Below are positions 28,728-37,449 of a DNA stretch of 64,000 bases, in pieces. Position 1 is the first letter of the stretch, and the number at the start of each line of letters is the position of its first letter. Origin of the DNA: Variovorax atrisoli 110B (lineage in GTDB: Bacteria > Pseudomonadota > Gammaproteobacteria > Burkholderiales > Burkholderiaceae_C). The notes beneath the pieces were generated by a model. That model did not search any database and was not told where the DNA came from. It was given only the letters and a program-made list of their open reading frames with translations. The stretch lies in assembly GCF_000382045.1 (NCBI RefSeq), contig NZ_KB907464.1, forward strand, positions 1-64,000, in the 5' to 3' direction. The position numbers were made by a program, and so were the translations under genes.

Positions 28728-30827
28728 ATGACCGCCAATACAAAAACCTCTCTCTCGCTCTTCGATGCGGCGCTGGTCAGGCCCGCGCTGTGGGCCGCCT
28801 TCGCGAAGCTCAATCCGCGCGTCCAGTGGCGCAACCCGGTGATGTTCATCGTCTACATCGGCAGCATCCTCACGACGGTGCTCTGGGTGCATGCGCTGAG
28901 CTTTCCGGGCGACACCGGCATGAAGCCCGCCTTCGTGCTGGCCGTGACCATCTGGCTGTGGTTCACCGTGCTGTTCGCCAACTTCGCCGAGGCGCTCGCC
29001 GAAGGCCGCAGCAAGGCGCAGGCCGCCTCGCTGCGCGGCCTGCGCAAGGACACCTGGGCCAAGAAACTGCAGGAGCCGCACCACGGCGCCCAGTGGCTCC
29101 CTGAGCAGGCGCCCAACCTGCGCAAGGGCGACGTGGTGCTGGTGGAAACCGGCGACGTGATCCCGCTCGACGGCGAGGTGATCGAAGGCGTGGCCTCGGT
29201 CGACGAGAGCGCCATCACCGGCGAATCGGCGCCTGTGGTGCGCGAATCGGGCGGCGACTTCTCTGCCGTGACCGGCGGCACCCGCGTGCTGTCCGACTGG
29301 CTGGTGGTGCGCATCTCGGTGAACCCGGGCGAGTCGTTCCTCGACCGCATGATCGGCATGGTCGAGGCCGCCAAGCGCCAGAAGACGCCCAACGAGATCG
29401 CGCTGACCATCCTGCTGGTGGCACTGACGATCGTGTTCCTGGTGGTCACGGTCACGCTGCTGCCGTTCTCCATCTTCAGCGTGGAGGCCGCGGGTGCGGG
29501 CACGGTGGTGTCGCTCACCGCGCTGGTCGCGCTGCTGGTGTGCCTGATTCCGACCACCATCGGCGGCCTGCTGTCGGCCGTGGGCGTGGCCGGCATGAGC
29601 CGCATGATGCAGGCCAACGTGATCGCCACCTCGGGCCGCGCGGTCGAAGCCGCCGGCGACGTCGACGTGCTGCTGCTCGACAAGACCGGCACCATCACCC
29701 ACGGCAACCGCCAGGCCAGCGCCTTCCTGCCCGCGCCGGGCGTGACCAAGGCGCGCCTCGCGCGCGCCGCGATGATCGCCTCGCTCGCCGACGAGACGCC
29801 CGAGGGCCGCAGCATCGTCGAGCTCGCGCGCCGCGAAGGCCTGGAGCCGACGCCGGTGGAGGGCGCCCGCTTCGTCGCGTTCACCGCGCAGACGCGCATG
29901 AGCGGCGCCGACCTGCCGGCCGCGCCCAACAGCCTGGACACCGACCCCGTGCTGCTGCGCAAGGGCGCGGTCGATGCGGTGCGCCGCCACGTCGAGGCCA
30001 TCGGCGGCGCGGCCGCTCCCGAAGTGCTGCGTGCGGCCGAGGAAGCGGCGCGCCGCGGCAGCACGCCGCTGGCGGTGGCCGAGGGCAACCGCGTGCTGGG
30101 CATCGTCGAGCTCAAGGACATCGTCAAGACGGACATCAAGGAGCGCTTCGCCGAGCTGCGCCGCATGGGCATCAAGACGGTGATGATCACCGGTGACAAC
30201 AAGCTCACCGCGGCAGCCATCGCAGCCGAGGCCGGCGTGGACGACTTCCTGGCCGAGGCCACGCCCGAGGACAAGCTCGCGCTGATCCGCCAGTACCAGT
30301 CCGAAGGCCGCCTGGTGGCCATGACCGGCGACGGCACCAACGACGCCCCCGCGCTCGCGCAGGCCGACGTGGCCGTGGCCATGGGCAGCGGCACGCAGGC
30401 CGCCAAGGAGGCCGGCAACATGGTCGACCTCGACTCCAACCCGACCAAGCTGCTGGAAGTGGTGGAGACCGGAAAGGCGCTCTTGATGACGCGCGGCTCG
30501 CTAACCACCTTCTCGATCGCGAACGACGTGGCGAAGTACTTCGCCATCATCCCGGCGATCTTCATCTCGACCTACCCGCAGCTGGGCGCGCTCAACGTGA
30601 TGCGGCTGGCGAGCCCGTCGTCGGCCATCCTGAGCGCGGTGATCTTCAACGCGCTGGTGATCGTGTTCCTCATCCCGCTGGCGCTCAAGGGCGTGCGCTA
30701 CCGGCCCGTGGGTGCCGCCGCGCTGCTGCGCCGCAACCTCGCCATCTACGGCCTGGGCGGCCTGCTGGTGCCCTTCATCGGCATCAAGCTGATCGACTGG
30801 CTGCTGGTCGCCGTACGCCTGGTATGA
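28728..30827 (+). CDS. kdpB: Potassium-transporting P-type ATPase subunit KdpB
   Basis: This 699-aa P-type ATPase (class IA) energises K+ uptake. The phosphorylated Asp318 lies in LLLDKTGTITHGN. SAITGESAPVVRESGG is the actuator-domain TGES motif. FVAFTAQTRMSG includes the KdpB nucleotide-domain pattern, and MTGDGTNDAPALAQADVAVAMGSG is the hinge. Transmembrane helices flank residues 35-85, 225-280 and 590-699. It begins 13 bp after kdpA with GAAGGAG upstream. A 125-bp gap holding repeat 2B separates it from kdpC, unusual for this operon. Confidence 0.98.
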   Translation: MTANTKTSLSLFDAALVRPALWAAFAKLNPRVQWRNPVMFIVYIGSILTTVLWVHALSFPGDTGMKPAFVLAVTIWLWFTVLFANFAEALAEGRSKAQAASLRGLRKDTWAKKLQEPHHGAQWLPEQAPNLRKGDVVLVETGDVIPLDGEVIEGVASVDESAITGESAPVVRESGGDFSAVTGGTRVLSDWLVVRISVNPGESFLDRMIGMVEAAKRQKTPNEIALTILLVALTIVFLVVTVTLLPFSIFSVEAAGAGTVVSLTALVALLVCLIPTTIGGLLSAVGVAGMSRMMQANVIATSGRAVEAAGDVDVLLLDKTGTITHGNRQASAFLPAPGVTKARLARAAMIASLADETPEGRSIVELARREGLEPTPVEGARFVAFTAQTRMSGADLPAAPNSLDTDPVLLRKGAVDAVRRHVEAIGGAAAPEVLRAAEEAARRGSTPLAVAEGNRVLGIVELKDIVKTDIKERFAELRRMGIKTVMITGDNKLTAAAIAAEAGVDDFLAEATPEDKLALIRQYQSEGRLVAMTGDGTNDAPALAQADVAVAMGSGTQAAKEAGNMVDLDSNPTKLLEVVETGKALLMTRGSLTTFSIANDVAKYFAIIPAIFISTYPQLGALNVMRLASPSSAILSAVIFNALVIVFLIPLALKGVRYRPVGAAALLRRNLAIYGLGGLLVPFIGIKLIDWLLVAVRLV

Positions 30828-30926
30828 CTCCCTGGCTTCGCGCACTTCGTGTCGCTTCTCCCACCCCTTTTCCAAGGGGCAGCACCGGTGGCCCGGCGAA
30901 GCCGGCTCCACGGCGTTCCCCGAAAT
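30828..30926 (+). repeat. Family 2 intergenic repeat, copy 2B, between kdpB and kdpC
   Basis: The repeat starts just after the kdpB stop. It reads CTTCGCGCACTTCGTGTCGC, then a CCCCTTTTCCAAGGGG hairpin, CCCGGCGAAGCCGG and CGGCGTTCCCCGAAATG. It shares order and spacing with copies 2A and 2C. Its hairpins sit inside the kdp operon and could modulate expression of kdpC relative to kdpAB. Confidence 0.8.
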
Positions 30927-30952
30927 GTCTGGATCACTGAAAGGTATCGATC

Positions 30953-31564
30953 ATGAATGACAACCAAGGCGGCATCGTCCGCCCCGCGCTCGTGCTCTTC
31001 GTGCTGCTGAGCGCGCTCACCGGCCTGATCTACCCGATGGCCGTCACCGGCGTCGCGAAGGCTGCGTTTCCTGCGCAGGCGGCCGGCAGCCTGATCGTGA
31101 TCGACGGCACCACGGTGGGCTCGAAGCTCATCGGCCAGAACTTCAGCGATCCGAAGCACTTCTGGGGGCGGCCCTCGGCCACCGCACCGCAGCCCTACAA
31201 CGCGAGCGCCTCGGGCGGCTCGAACCAGGGCCCGCTCAACCCGGCGCTCACCGATGCGGTGAAGACGCGCGTGGAGGCGCTGCGCGCGGCGGATCCGGGC
31301 AACACGGCGCCGGTGCCCGTCGACCTCGTCACCGCATCGGCCAGCGGGCTCGATCCCGACATCAGCCCGGCCGCCGCTCAGTACCAGGCGGCGCGCGTGG
31401 CGCGCGTGCGCGGCATGCCGCTCGCGCAGGTGCAGTCGCTGATCGACGGGAACACCCAGCAGCCCCTGCTGGGCTTCCTGGGCGAGCCGCGCGTCAATGT
31501 GCTGGCGTTGAACATCGCGCTCGACGCCGCCTCCGGTTCATTCAGTCCTTCGACACCGCGTTGA
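30953..31564 (+). CDS. kdpC: Potassium-transporting ATPase subunit KdpC
   Basis: This 203-aa subunit has one N-terminal transmembrane helix (IVRPALVLFVLLSALTGLIYPMAVTGVA) and a periplasmic domain. Family motifs are KLIGQNFSDPKHFWGRPSAT, NASASGGSNQGPLNPAL and ASGLDPDISPAAAQYQAARVAR with the DP(D/H)IS core. It assists K+ binding and assembly of KdpFABC. The ATG at 30953 follows CTGAAAGGTATCG. Typical length for the family. Confidence 0.97.
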   Translation: MNDNQGGIVRPALVLFVLLSALTGLIYPMAVTGVAKAAFPAQAAGSLIVIDGTTVGSKLIGQNFSDPKHFWGRPSATAPQPYNASASGGSNQGPLNPALTDAVKTRVEALRAADPGNTAPVPVDLVTASASGLDPDISPAAAQYQAARVARVRGMPLAQVQSLIDGNTQQPLLGFLGEPRVNVLALNIALDAASGSFSPSTPR

Positions 31565-31577
31565 GGAGAAACAAGCC

Positions 31578-31946
31578 ATGGCCTATGCCGCCTATCGAGA
31601 ACACCCCGGTGCGCCGAGAACGCGCGCTTCCATGAACACCGGCAAGGGCAACGACAGCCCGTTCTATGTGCTCGACGTCACGGTCTGCTGCGCCGATGCC
31701 CTGCGCGTGCGCCGCAGCATCGCCGGCTGCCCCGAGGCCGGCGTGGTGCGCTGCGAGCCGCTGCTGCATGCCTGCAGCTCGCAGGAGAGCGACGCGCCCT
31801 GCGTGCGTCTGATGATCCGCCTGCCCTTGGCGCGCTACGCCGACGTGCTGCACCGGTTGATCGAATGCGTGCCGTCGGGCGAGGTCGGCCGACTCGTGAG
31901 CTGGCGGGAGCACCTCGCGCGCTGCGGCCTGCGCCATGGTCACTGA
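31578..31946 (+). CDS. Hypothetical cysteine-containing protein between kdpC and kdpD
   Basis: This 122-aa soluble protein has no family I recognise. After a basic N-terminus (HPGAPRTRASMNTG) comes a compact alpha/beta-looking region: FYVLDVTVCCADALRVRRSI, then RLMIRLPLARYADVLHRLIE and GRLVSWREHLARCGL. It contains six Cys (CC pair plus four singles), unusual for a cytoplasmic protein here. GGAGA lies about 9 nt before the ATG at 31578; an internal ATG at 31632 is possible. It starts 13 bp after kdpC. A sensory or adaptor role for Kdp is conceivable but unproven. Confidence 0.7.
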   Translation: MAYAAYREHPGAPRTRASMNTGKGNDSPFYVLDVTVCCADALRVRRSIAGCPEAGVVRCEPLLHACSSQESDAPCVRLMIRLPLARYADVLHRLIECVPSGEVGRLVSWREHLARCGLRHGH

Positions 31947-32070
31947 CCTGCTGATGGCGCTGCTGGCCATGGCGGCGCTCTTCGTGCCGCTGGGCTTCGC
32001 GTGGTGGGTGCTGTCGCGCACCGCGCGGCGCCACCAGCGTTCGCGCCGCAAGGACGGCCCGATGCGCTAA
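31936..32070 (+). CDS. Small membrane protein between kdpC and kdpD
   Basis: This 44-aa ORF has one transmembrane helix (DLLMALLAMAALFVPLGFAWWVL) followed by a strongly basic tail (RTARRHQRSRRKDGPMR), giving an N-out or reentrant topology by the positive-inside rule. It overlaps the previous gene by 11 bp and ends 12 bp before the kdpD ATG. There is no strong Shine-Dalgarno, so expression would rely on coupling. Function unknown. Confidence 0.5.
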   Translation: MVTDLLMALLAMAALFVPLGFAWWVLSRTARRHQRSRRKDGPMR

Positions 32071-32082
32071 CCTTTGCCGCCG

Positions 32083-34839
32083 ATGAACGAAGTGCTCCGC
32101 CCCGACCCCGACGCGCTGCTCGCGCAGCTGCGCAGCGACGAGGCGCGCGCCCAGCGCGGCAAGCTGCGCATCTACTTCGGCGCCAGCGCGGGCGTCGGCA
32201 AGACGTGGGCCATGCTCAGCGCGGCGCAGCGCGAGCGGGCCGCCGGGCGCGACGTGCTGATCGGCGTGGTCGAGACCCATGGCCGCAGCGAGACCGCCGC
32301 GCTGCTCGCGGGGCTCGACGCGCTGCCGCTGCGCGAGATCGCGTACCGCGGCCGCACGCTGGCCGAGTTCGACCTCGACACGGCGCTCGAGCGCAAGCCC
32401 GCCGTGCTGCTCGTCGACGAGCTGGCTCACACCAATGCGCCGGGCTCGCGCCACGCCAAGCGCTGGCAGGACGTGCAGGAGCTGCTGTCCGCCGGCATCG
32501 AGGTGTGGTCGGCGCTCAACGTGCAGCACCTCGAGAGCCTCAACGGAACGGTCGGCGCCATCACCGGCGTGCGCGTGCACGAGACCGTGCCCGACACCGT
32601 GCTCGACGAGGCCGACGAAGTGGTGCTGGTCGACGTCACGCCCGACGAGCTCACCGCGCGGCTGGCGGCCGGCAAGGTCTACCTGCCGCAGCAGGCCGAG
32701 CGTGCGGCGCAGAACTTCTTCCGCAAGGGCAACCTCATCGCGCTGCGCGAGATCGCGCTGCGGCGTACCGCCGAGCATGTGGAAGACGACGTGCGCGGCT
32801 GGCGCGTGGAGCAGTCCGGCCCCGGGGGCGCCGGCGGCAACGGCAAGGGTCCAGGCCTGCAGGCCTGGAACACCTCGGGCGCGATCCTCGCGTGCGTCGG
32901 CCCGCACGAGGGCGCGGCGCAGACCGTGCGCACGGCGGCTCGGCTGGCCGGGCAGCTCAACGTGCGCTGGCACGCGGTCTATGTCGAGACACCCCGGCTG
33001 CAGCGGCTGGCCGCCGCCGAGCGCGACCGCATCCTCGCGGTGCTCAAGCTCGCCGAAGAACTGGGCGCGGCCACGGCCGTGCTCACCGGCTCCGACGTGG
33101 CCGAGCAGCTGGCCGAACAGGCAAGGCGGCTGAACTGCGCGACGCTGGTGCTGGGGCGATCGCAGCCCGAGACCAGCTGGCGCCGCTGGTGGCCCGTCGG
33201 GCGTATGCCGCTCGCTCGCGCACTGGCGCAGCGTGCGCCGGCGCTCGACATCATGGAGGTCGCGCCCGTCGACAGCTCGCGCCGCCTGTCGCGCGCGCCG
33301 CTGCAGGGCGGGAGCGTCGACAGCGACGACCACGAGAAGGCGCCCACCTACTGGCCCGGCTACGCATGGGCGGCGGCCACCAGCATCGCTCTCACGCTGC
33401 TGTGCACGCCGCTGGCCAGCGTGCTGGAGCTGTCGAACATCGTCATGCTGTTCCTGCTCGGCGTGGTGGGCGTGGCGATGCGCTTCGGCCGCGGGCCCTC
33501 GGCGCTGGCGGCCTTGCTCAACGTCGCGGCCTTCGACTATTTCTTCGTGCCGCCGCGCCTGTCGTTCGCGGTGAGCGACGTGCAGTACGTGCTGACCTTC
33601 GCGATCATGCTCGGCGTCGGCCTGCTGGTGGGGCAGCTCACGGCCGGGCTGCGCTTCGCGGCGGGCGTCTCGACCAGCCGCGAGCGGCGCGCGCGATCGC
33701 TGTTCGAGCTCACGCGCGAGCTCTCGGCTGCGCTCGAGGCTTCGCAGGTGGTCGCGCTCGGCACGGCCGCCGTGCGGGGCCACTTCGGCGGCGATGCGCT
33801 GGTGCTCGTGACCGACGCGGCCGACCAGCTCGTGATGCCAGACGGCGCGCCCCAGGGCTTCGATCCGCAGGTGGCCGACTGGGCCTTCCGCCACGGCCAG
33901 AGCGCCGGCCTCGCCACCGCCACGCTCGCGGCCCAGCCCTGGCACTACGTGCCGCTGCGCGCGCCGATGCGCGTGCGCGGTGTGCTCGCGCTCTCGCCCG
34001 CGCAGCCGCGCTGGCTGCTCATACCCGAACAGGCGCAGCAGCTCGACACGCTGGCGCGGCAGATCGCCATCGCGCTGGAGCGCGTGCACTACGTCGAGGT
34101 GGCGCAGCAGGCCGTGGTCGAGATGGAGTCGGAGCGCCTGCGCAACGCACTGCTCGGCGCCATCTCGCACGACGTGCGCACGCCGCTCACAGCCCTCATC
34201 GCCCTGGCCGAGTCGCTGCAGACACTGCCGCCCGGGGAACACGCCGAGGCCGCGCGCGCCATCGTCGCGCAGGCGCACGAGCTGCATGCGCTGGTGAGCA
34301 ACCTGCTCGACATGGCGCGGCTCGAAAGCGGCATCGCTGGCGGCACGGTGAACCTGCGGCGCGACTGGCAGTCGGTGGAGGAGGTGGTGGGTTCGGCCAT
34401 CCGCGCGGCGCGCACCTCGCTGGGCGGCACCGTGGTGCAGACCGCGCTCGACCCCGACCTGCCGCTGGTCGAGTTCGATGCCGTGCTCATCGAGCGCGTG
34501 CTGGTCAACCTGCTGGAGAACGCCACCAAGTACGGCGCGCCGCCGATCGTGGTCGGCGCGCGGGCCGAACCCGGCGCGCTGGTGCTGACCGTGCGCGACC
34601 ATGGCCCCGGCCTGCCGGCCGCGCTGCTGGGCCACGAGCAGAAGCTCTTCGACAAGTTCACGCGCGGCGAGGCCGAGTCGGCGACGCCGGGCGTGGGTCT
34701 GGGCCTCGCGATCTGCAAGGCGGTGGTAAGCGCGCACGGCGGCGAGATCACTGCCGAGAATGCGCGTGACGGCGGTGCAGAATTCACGGTCACGCTCCCA
34801 CGGCGCGAGCCGCCCGAACCTGCCGAAGCCCAACTCTGA
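32083..34839 (+). CDS. kdpD: Osmosensitive K+-channel histidine kinase KdpD
   Basis: This 918-aa sensor kinase controls kdp. The N-terminal KdpD domain has Walker A (GASAGVGKTWAM, near residue 35) and DELAHTNAPGSRHAKRWQD. A universal-stress-protein-like domain follows (about 270-390), then four transmembrane helices (DUF4118, about 425-535) and a GAF-like linker. The HisKA box is AISHDVRTPLTAL with His696, and the ATPase domain has NLLENATKYGAP and DHGPGLP. ATG 32083 was chosen over an in-frame TTG nine bases upstream. Its stop is 4 bp before kdpE. The Walker site is associated with c-di-AMP or ATP sensing in some KdpD proteins. Confidence 0.97.
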   Translation: MNEVLRPDPDALLAQLRSDEARAQRGKLRIYFGASAGVGKTWAMLSAAQRERAAGRDVLIGVVETHGRSETAALLAGLDALPLREIAYRGRTLAEFDLDTALERKPAVLLVDELAHTNAPGSRHAKRWQDVQELLSAGIEVWSALNVQHLESLNGTVGAITGVRVHETVPDTVLDEADEVVLVDVTPDELTARLAAGKVYLPQQAERAAQNFFRKGNLIALREIALRRTAEHVEDDVRGWRVEQSGPGGAGGNGKGPGLQAWNTSGAILACVGPHEGAAQTVRTAARLAGQLNVRWHAVYVETPRLQRLAAAERDRILAVLKLAEELGAATAVLTGSDVAEQLAEQARRLNCATLVLGRSQPETSWRRWWPVGRMPLARALAQRAPALDIMEVAPVDSSRRLSRAPLQGGSVDSDDHEKAPTYWPGYAWAAATSIALTLLCTPLASVLELSNIVMLFLLGVVGVAMRFGRGPSALAALLNVAAFDYFFVPPRLSFAVSDVQYVLTFAIMLGVGLLVGQLTAGLRFAAGVSTSRERRARSLFELTRELSAALEASQVVALGTAAVRGHFGGDALVLVTDAADQLVMPDGAPQGFDPQVADWAFRHGQSAGLATATLAAQPWHYVPLRAPMRVRGVLALSPAQPRWLLIPEQAQQLDTLARQIAIALERVHYVEVAQQAVVEMESERLRNALLGAISHDVRTPLTALIALAESLQTLPPGEHAEAARAIVAQAHELHALVSNLLDMARLESGIAGGTVNLRRDWQSVEEVVGSAIRAARTSLGGTVVQTALDPDLPLVEFDAVLIERVLVNLLENATKYGAPPIVVGARAEPGALVLTVRDHGPGLPAALLGHEQKLFDKFTRGEAESATPGVGLGLAICKAVVSAHGGEITAENARDGGAEFTVTLPRREPPEPAEAQL

Positions 34840-34843
34840 ACCC

Positions 34844-35539
34844 ATGCCTTCCCCGACCGCCATAGTGATCGAAGACGAGCCGCAGATCCGCCGGTTCGTA
34901 CGTGGCGCGCTCGAGGCCGAGGGCTGGGCGGTGCACGAGGCCGGCACCCTGCGCGACGGCCTGGCGGCCGCCGGCACGAGACAGCCCGACCTGCTCGTGC
35001 TCGACCTCGGCCTGCCCGACGGCGATGGCGTCTCGCTGATCCGCGACGTGCGCGGCTGGTCGGCGGTGCCGATCATCGTGCTCTCGGCACGCACCGACGA
35101 GGCCGACAAGATCGCCGCCCTCGACGCCGGTGCCGACGACTACCTCACCAAGCCCTTCGGCACAGGCGAACTGCTGGCCCGCGTGCGCGCCAACCTGCGC
35201 CGCCCGCGCACGGCGAGCACGGAAGAAGCGGCCCCCGAGGCGCTCTTCCGCTTCGGCGAGATCGAACTCGACCGCGCCGCACGCCTGGTGCGCCGCGCCG
35301 GCGCCGAGGTGCACCTCACGCCGACCGAATACCGCCTGCTGTCGGTGCTCGTCGCCAACGCGGGTCGCGTGCTGACGCAACGCCAACTGCTGCGCGAGGT
35401 CTGGGGCCCGTCGTACACCGACCAGAGCCACTACCTGCGGATCTACATGGGGCACCTGCGGCAGAAGCTGGAGGCCGATCCGGCGCAGCCGAAGCATCTG
35501 CTGACGGAGACGGCTGTGGGGTATCGGCTGGTCGTCTAG
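34844..35539 (+). CDS. kdpE: Response regulator KdpE
   Basis: This 231-aa OmpR/PhoB-family response regulator is the partner of KdpD. The receiver domain has the phosphorylation site Asp54 in LLVLDLGLPDGDG and Lys in YLTKPFGTGELLARV. The C-terminal winged helix (VHLTPTEYRLLSVLVANAG, RVLTQRQLLREVWGPSY) matches KdpE closely. It activates kdpFABC; a candidate site is the TTTACGC repeat near 26590. The ATG at 34844 follows the kdpD stop by 4 bp. Confidence 0.97.
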   Translation: MPSPTAIVIEDEPQIRRFVRGALEAEGWAVHEAGTLRDGLAAAGTRQPDLLVLDLGLPDGDGVSLIRDVRGWSAVPIIVLSARTDEADKIAALDAGADDYLTKPFGTGELLARVRANLRRPRTASTEEAAPEALFRFGEIELDRAARLVRRAGAEVHLTPTEYRLLSVLVANAGRVLTQRQLLREVWGPSYTDQSHYLRIYMGHLRQKLEADPAQPKHLLTETAVGYRLVV

Positions 35540-35664
35540 GGCTTCCAGCTACGGCTGCGAGACCCTGCGAAACGCGAGCACCGCAGAGAAGCCGCGAAGC
35601 GGCCGGCATCGTGGGGTCGAGCGTGCCGTGCTGCGTACCGGGCGGCCTATTCAGGCAAGGCGAA

Positions 35665-36786
35665 TCAAGCCTTGTTCGGATTCAGCAGGAACTTCTCCCC
35701 CGTCGCCTGCTTGCCATACACGCCAATGGCATCGAGCTGCAGCATCTCCACCAGCGACACCTCGCGCGTGTAGTGGCTCGCGAACGTGGTCTTCAGTTCG
35801 GCGACCACGCGGGCCTTCAGGCGCTGCGTGCCGGCGTCGCCAATGCGCTGCAGGAAGGGGAACAGCAGCCAGCCGCCCATGCCCCAGGTCATGCCGAAGT
35901 TGCGCACGACCTCGGTCGGGCTGCGGTCGAGGCCGCCGTAGATGTAGACCTGCTTGTGGGTGTTGGAGCCGTAGCGGCTGTATTCCTTGGCGGTGCGGTT
36001 GATGGCCGCTTCCATGCAGCCGAGGATCTGGCCGGCGAGCTTGCCGCCGCCGATGGCGTCGAAGGCCAGGGTGGCGCCGGTCTCGGCGAGGGCCTGGGTC
36101 AGGTCTTCGATGAAGGTGGGCGAGCTCGAATTGCACACGTATTTGGCGCCGAGGCTGCGCAGCAGGTCTTCCTGGTCCTGCTTGCGCACGATGTTGACGA
36201 GGGCGATGCCGTCCTTCTGGCAGATCTTGTTGAGCATCTGGCCGAGGTTGGACGCGGCGGCGGTGTGCACCAGCGCCTTGTGGCCTTCCATGCGCATGGT
36301 CTCGACCATGCTCAGCGAGGTGAGGGGATTGACGAAGCACGATGCGCCTTCGGCCGGCGTGGTGCCTTCCGGCAGCTCCATGCACTGGGCGGCGGCGAGG
36401 CAGCGGTACTGCGAGTACATCGCGCCGCCGATGGCGGCCACGGTCTTGCCGAGCAGTGCCTGCGCCTGCGGCGAGGAGCCGGCCTTCACCACCACGCCCG
36501 CGCCTTCGTTGCCGACGGGCATCGACTCGTCGAGCCGCGCCTTCATGGCGGGCAGCACGCGCTCGGGCACGGTGGCGGTGACGACGGGGCGGTCGGCGGT
36601 GCCGGATGCCTTGGCGGTGCTCATGTCGGCAGCGCCGAACAGCAGGCCCAGGTCCGACGGGTTCAATGGCGATGCCTCGACGCGGATCACCACTTCGTGG
36701 GCCTGCGGCTCGGGGATGGGGTCGTCGTGCAGCGAGAGTTCGAGTTCGCCACTGGAGCGGATGAGGGAGCGGATTTGGAGTGCCAT
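35665..36786 (-). CDS. Zinc-binding dehydrogenase-like oxidoreductase (MDR superfamily)
   Basis: This 373-aa medium-chain dehydrogenase/reductase family protein has a GroES-like N-half (residues 1-150, with NEGAGVVVKAG) and a Rossmann C-half (ALVHTAAASNLGQMLNKICQ). Structural-zinc cysteines are absent, which points to a quinone oxidoreductase or enoyl-reductase-like NADPH enzyme. SPLNPSDLGLLFGAADM is typical of this subgroup. It is monocistronic between kdpE (convergent) and the phosphatase gene. Substrate unknown. Confidence 0.88.
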   Translation of the reverse strand: MALQIRSLIRSSGELELSLHDDPIPEPQAHEVVIRVEASPLNPSDLGLLFGAADMSTAKASGTADRPVVTATVPERVLPAMKARLDESMPVGNEGAGVVVKAGSSPQAQALLGKTVAAIGGAMYSQYRCLAAAQCMELPEGTTPAEGASCFVNPLTSLSMVETMRMEGHKALVHTAAASNLGQMLNKICQKDGIALVNIVRKQDQEDLLRSLGAKYVCNSSSPTFIEDLTQALAETGATLAFDAIGGGKLAGQILGCMEAAINRTAKEYSRYGSNTHKQVYIYGGLDRSPTEVVRNFGMTWGMGGWLLFPFLQRIGDAGTQRLKARVVAELKTTFASHYTREVSLVEMLQLDAIGVYGKQATGEKFLLNPNKA

Positions 36787-36873
36787 GGAAGAGCCCTTCT
36801 GGTCAGGTTCGCGGATGGCCTTCGGCCACGGGGCGGCCAGTATAGGAGTGGCCTGCGCAGCCTGCTGGCGCCT

Positions 36874-37449
36874 TCAGGACACGGCCGGAACCGCAGGCGC
36901 GTGGGCGAGTGCATCGCTCATGGCGGCCGGGTCCAGCCGCTCGATGTAGCGCGGGATGTTGCGCCACAGCGTGTGGTAGCCGTAGCCGCCGCGCAGCATC
37001 TCCTGGCGGGCGATGTCCTTGTCCCAGTCCTGCAGCGCCATGCGGTAGACCGCCGCGACCACGCCGGTGCGGTCGGCGCCGTGCATGCAGTGGATGAGCA
37101 CCGGCCCCTGCCTCTCGGCTGCGCGGATGGCCTGCAGCGCGCGCAGCACCTTGGCGTCGTCGATGGACCAGGTGTTGATCGGCACGCGCACCAGCCGGAT
37201 GCCGCTGCCCGCGAACACCTTGCGGTCGTCGTTGAACGAACGCAGGCTCACCACCGTGCGGATGCCCAGCGACTGCAGCGCGGCAAGGTTCGAGCGCTTC
37301 GGCTGCGCGCTGCGGTACAGCGTGGGCGTGATGCGGTGCAGGTTCTCCACGCCCAGCGCGTCCAGCGGATCGGCCCAGTGGCCGGGGCGCGGTGCGTCGG
37401 CGATGGGCTCCTGCCCGCGTTCCCTGCGTTTTCTTCTGCTGCTGCTCAT
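36874..37449 (-). CDS. Dual-specificity/tyrosine phosphatase-like protein
   Basis: This 191-aa phosphatase of the PTP/DSP superfamily has the CX5R active site: Cys121 and Arg127 in IHCMHGADRTGVVAAVY. The N-terminus is very basic (SSSRRKRRERGQEP). RITPTLYRSAQPKRSNLAALQSLGIRTVVSLR is the DSP entry region, given here only as location 39-70. Its ATG overlaps the upstream stop (ATGA at 37446-37449). It shares an operon with a lipid-type glycosyltransferase, so the substrate may be a phospholipid or phosphosugar rather than a protein; that is inference. Confidence 0.88.
   Translation of the reverse strand: MSSSRRKRRERGQEPIADAPRPGHWADPLDALGVENLHRITPTLYRSAQPKRSNLAALQSLGIRTVVSLRSFNDDRKVFAGSGIRLVRVPINTWSIDDAKVLRALQAIRAAERQGPVLIHCMHGADRTGVVAAVYRMALQDWDKDIARQEMLRGGYGYHTLWRNIPRYIERLDPAAMSDALAHAPAVPAVS

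Noticed and set aside
35540..35664. Terminator or small RNA after kdpE
   Set aside because: No stable stem followed by a T-tract is visible in this gap.
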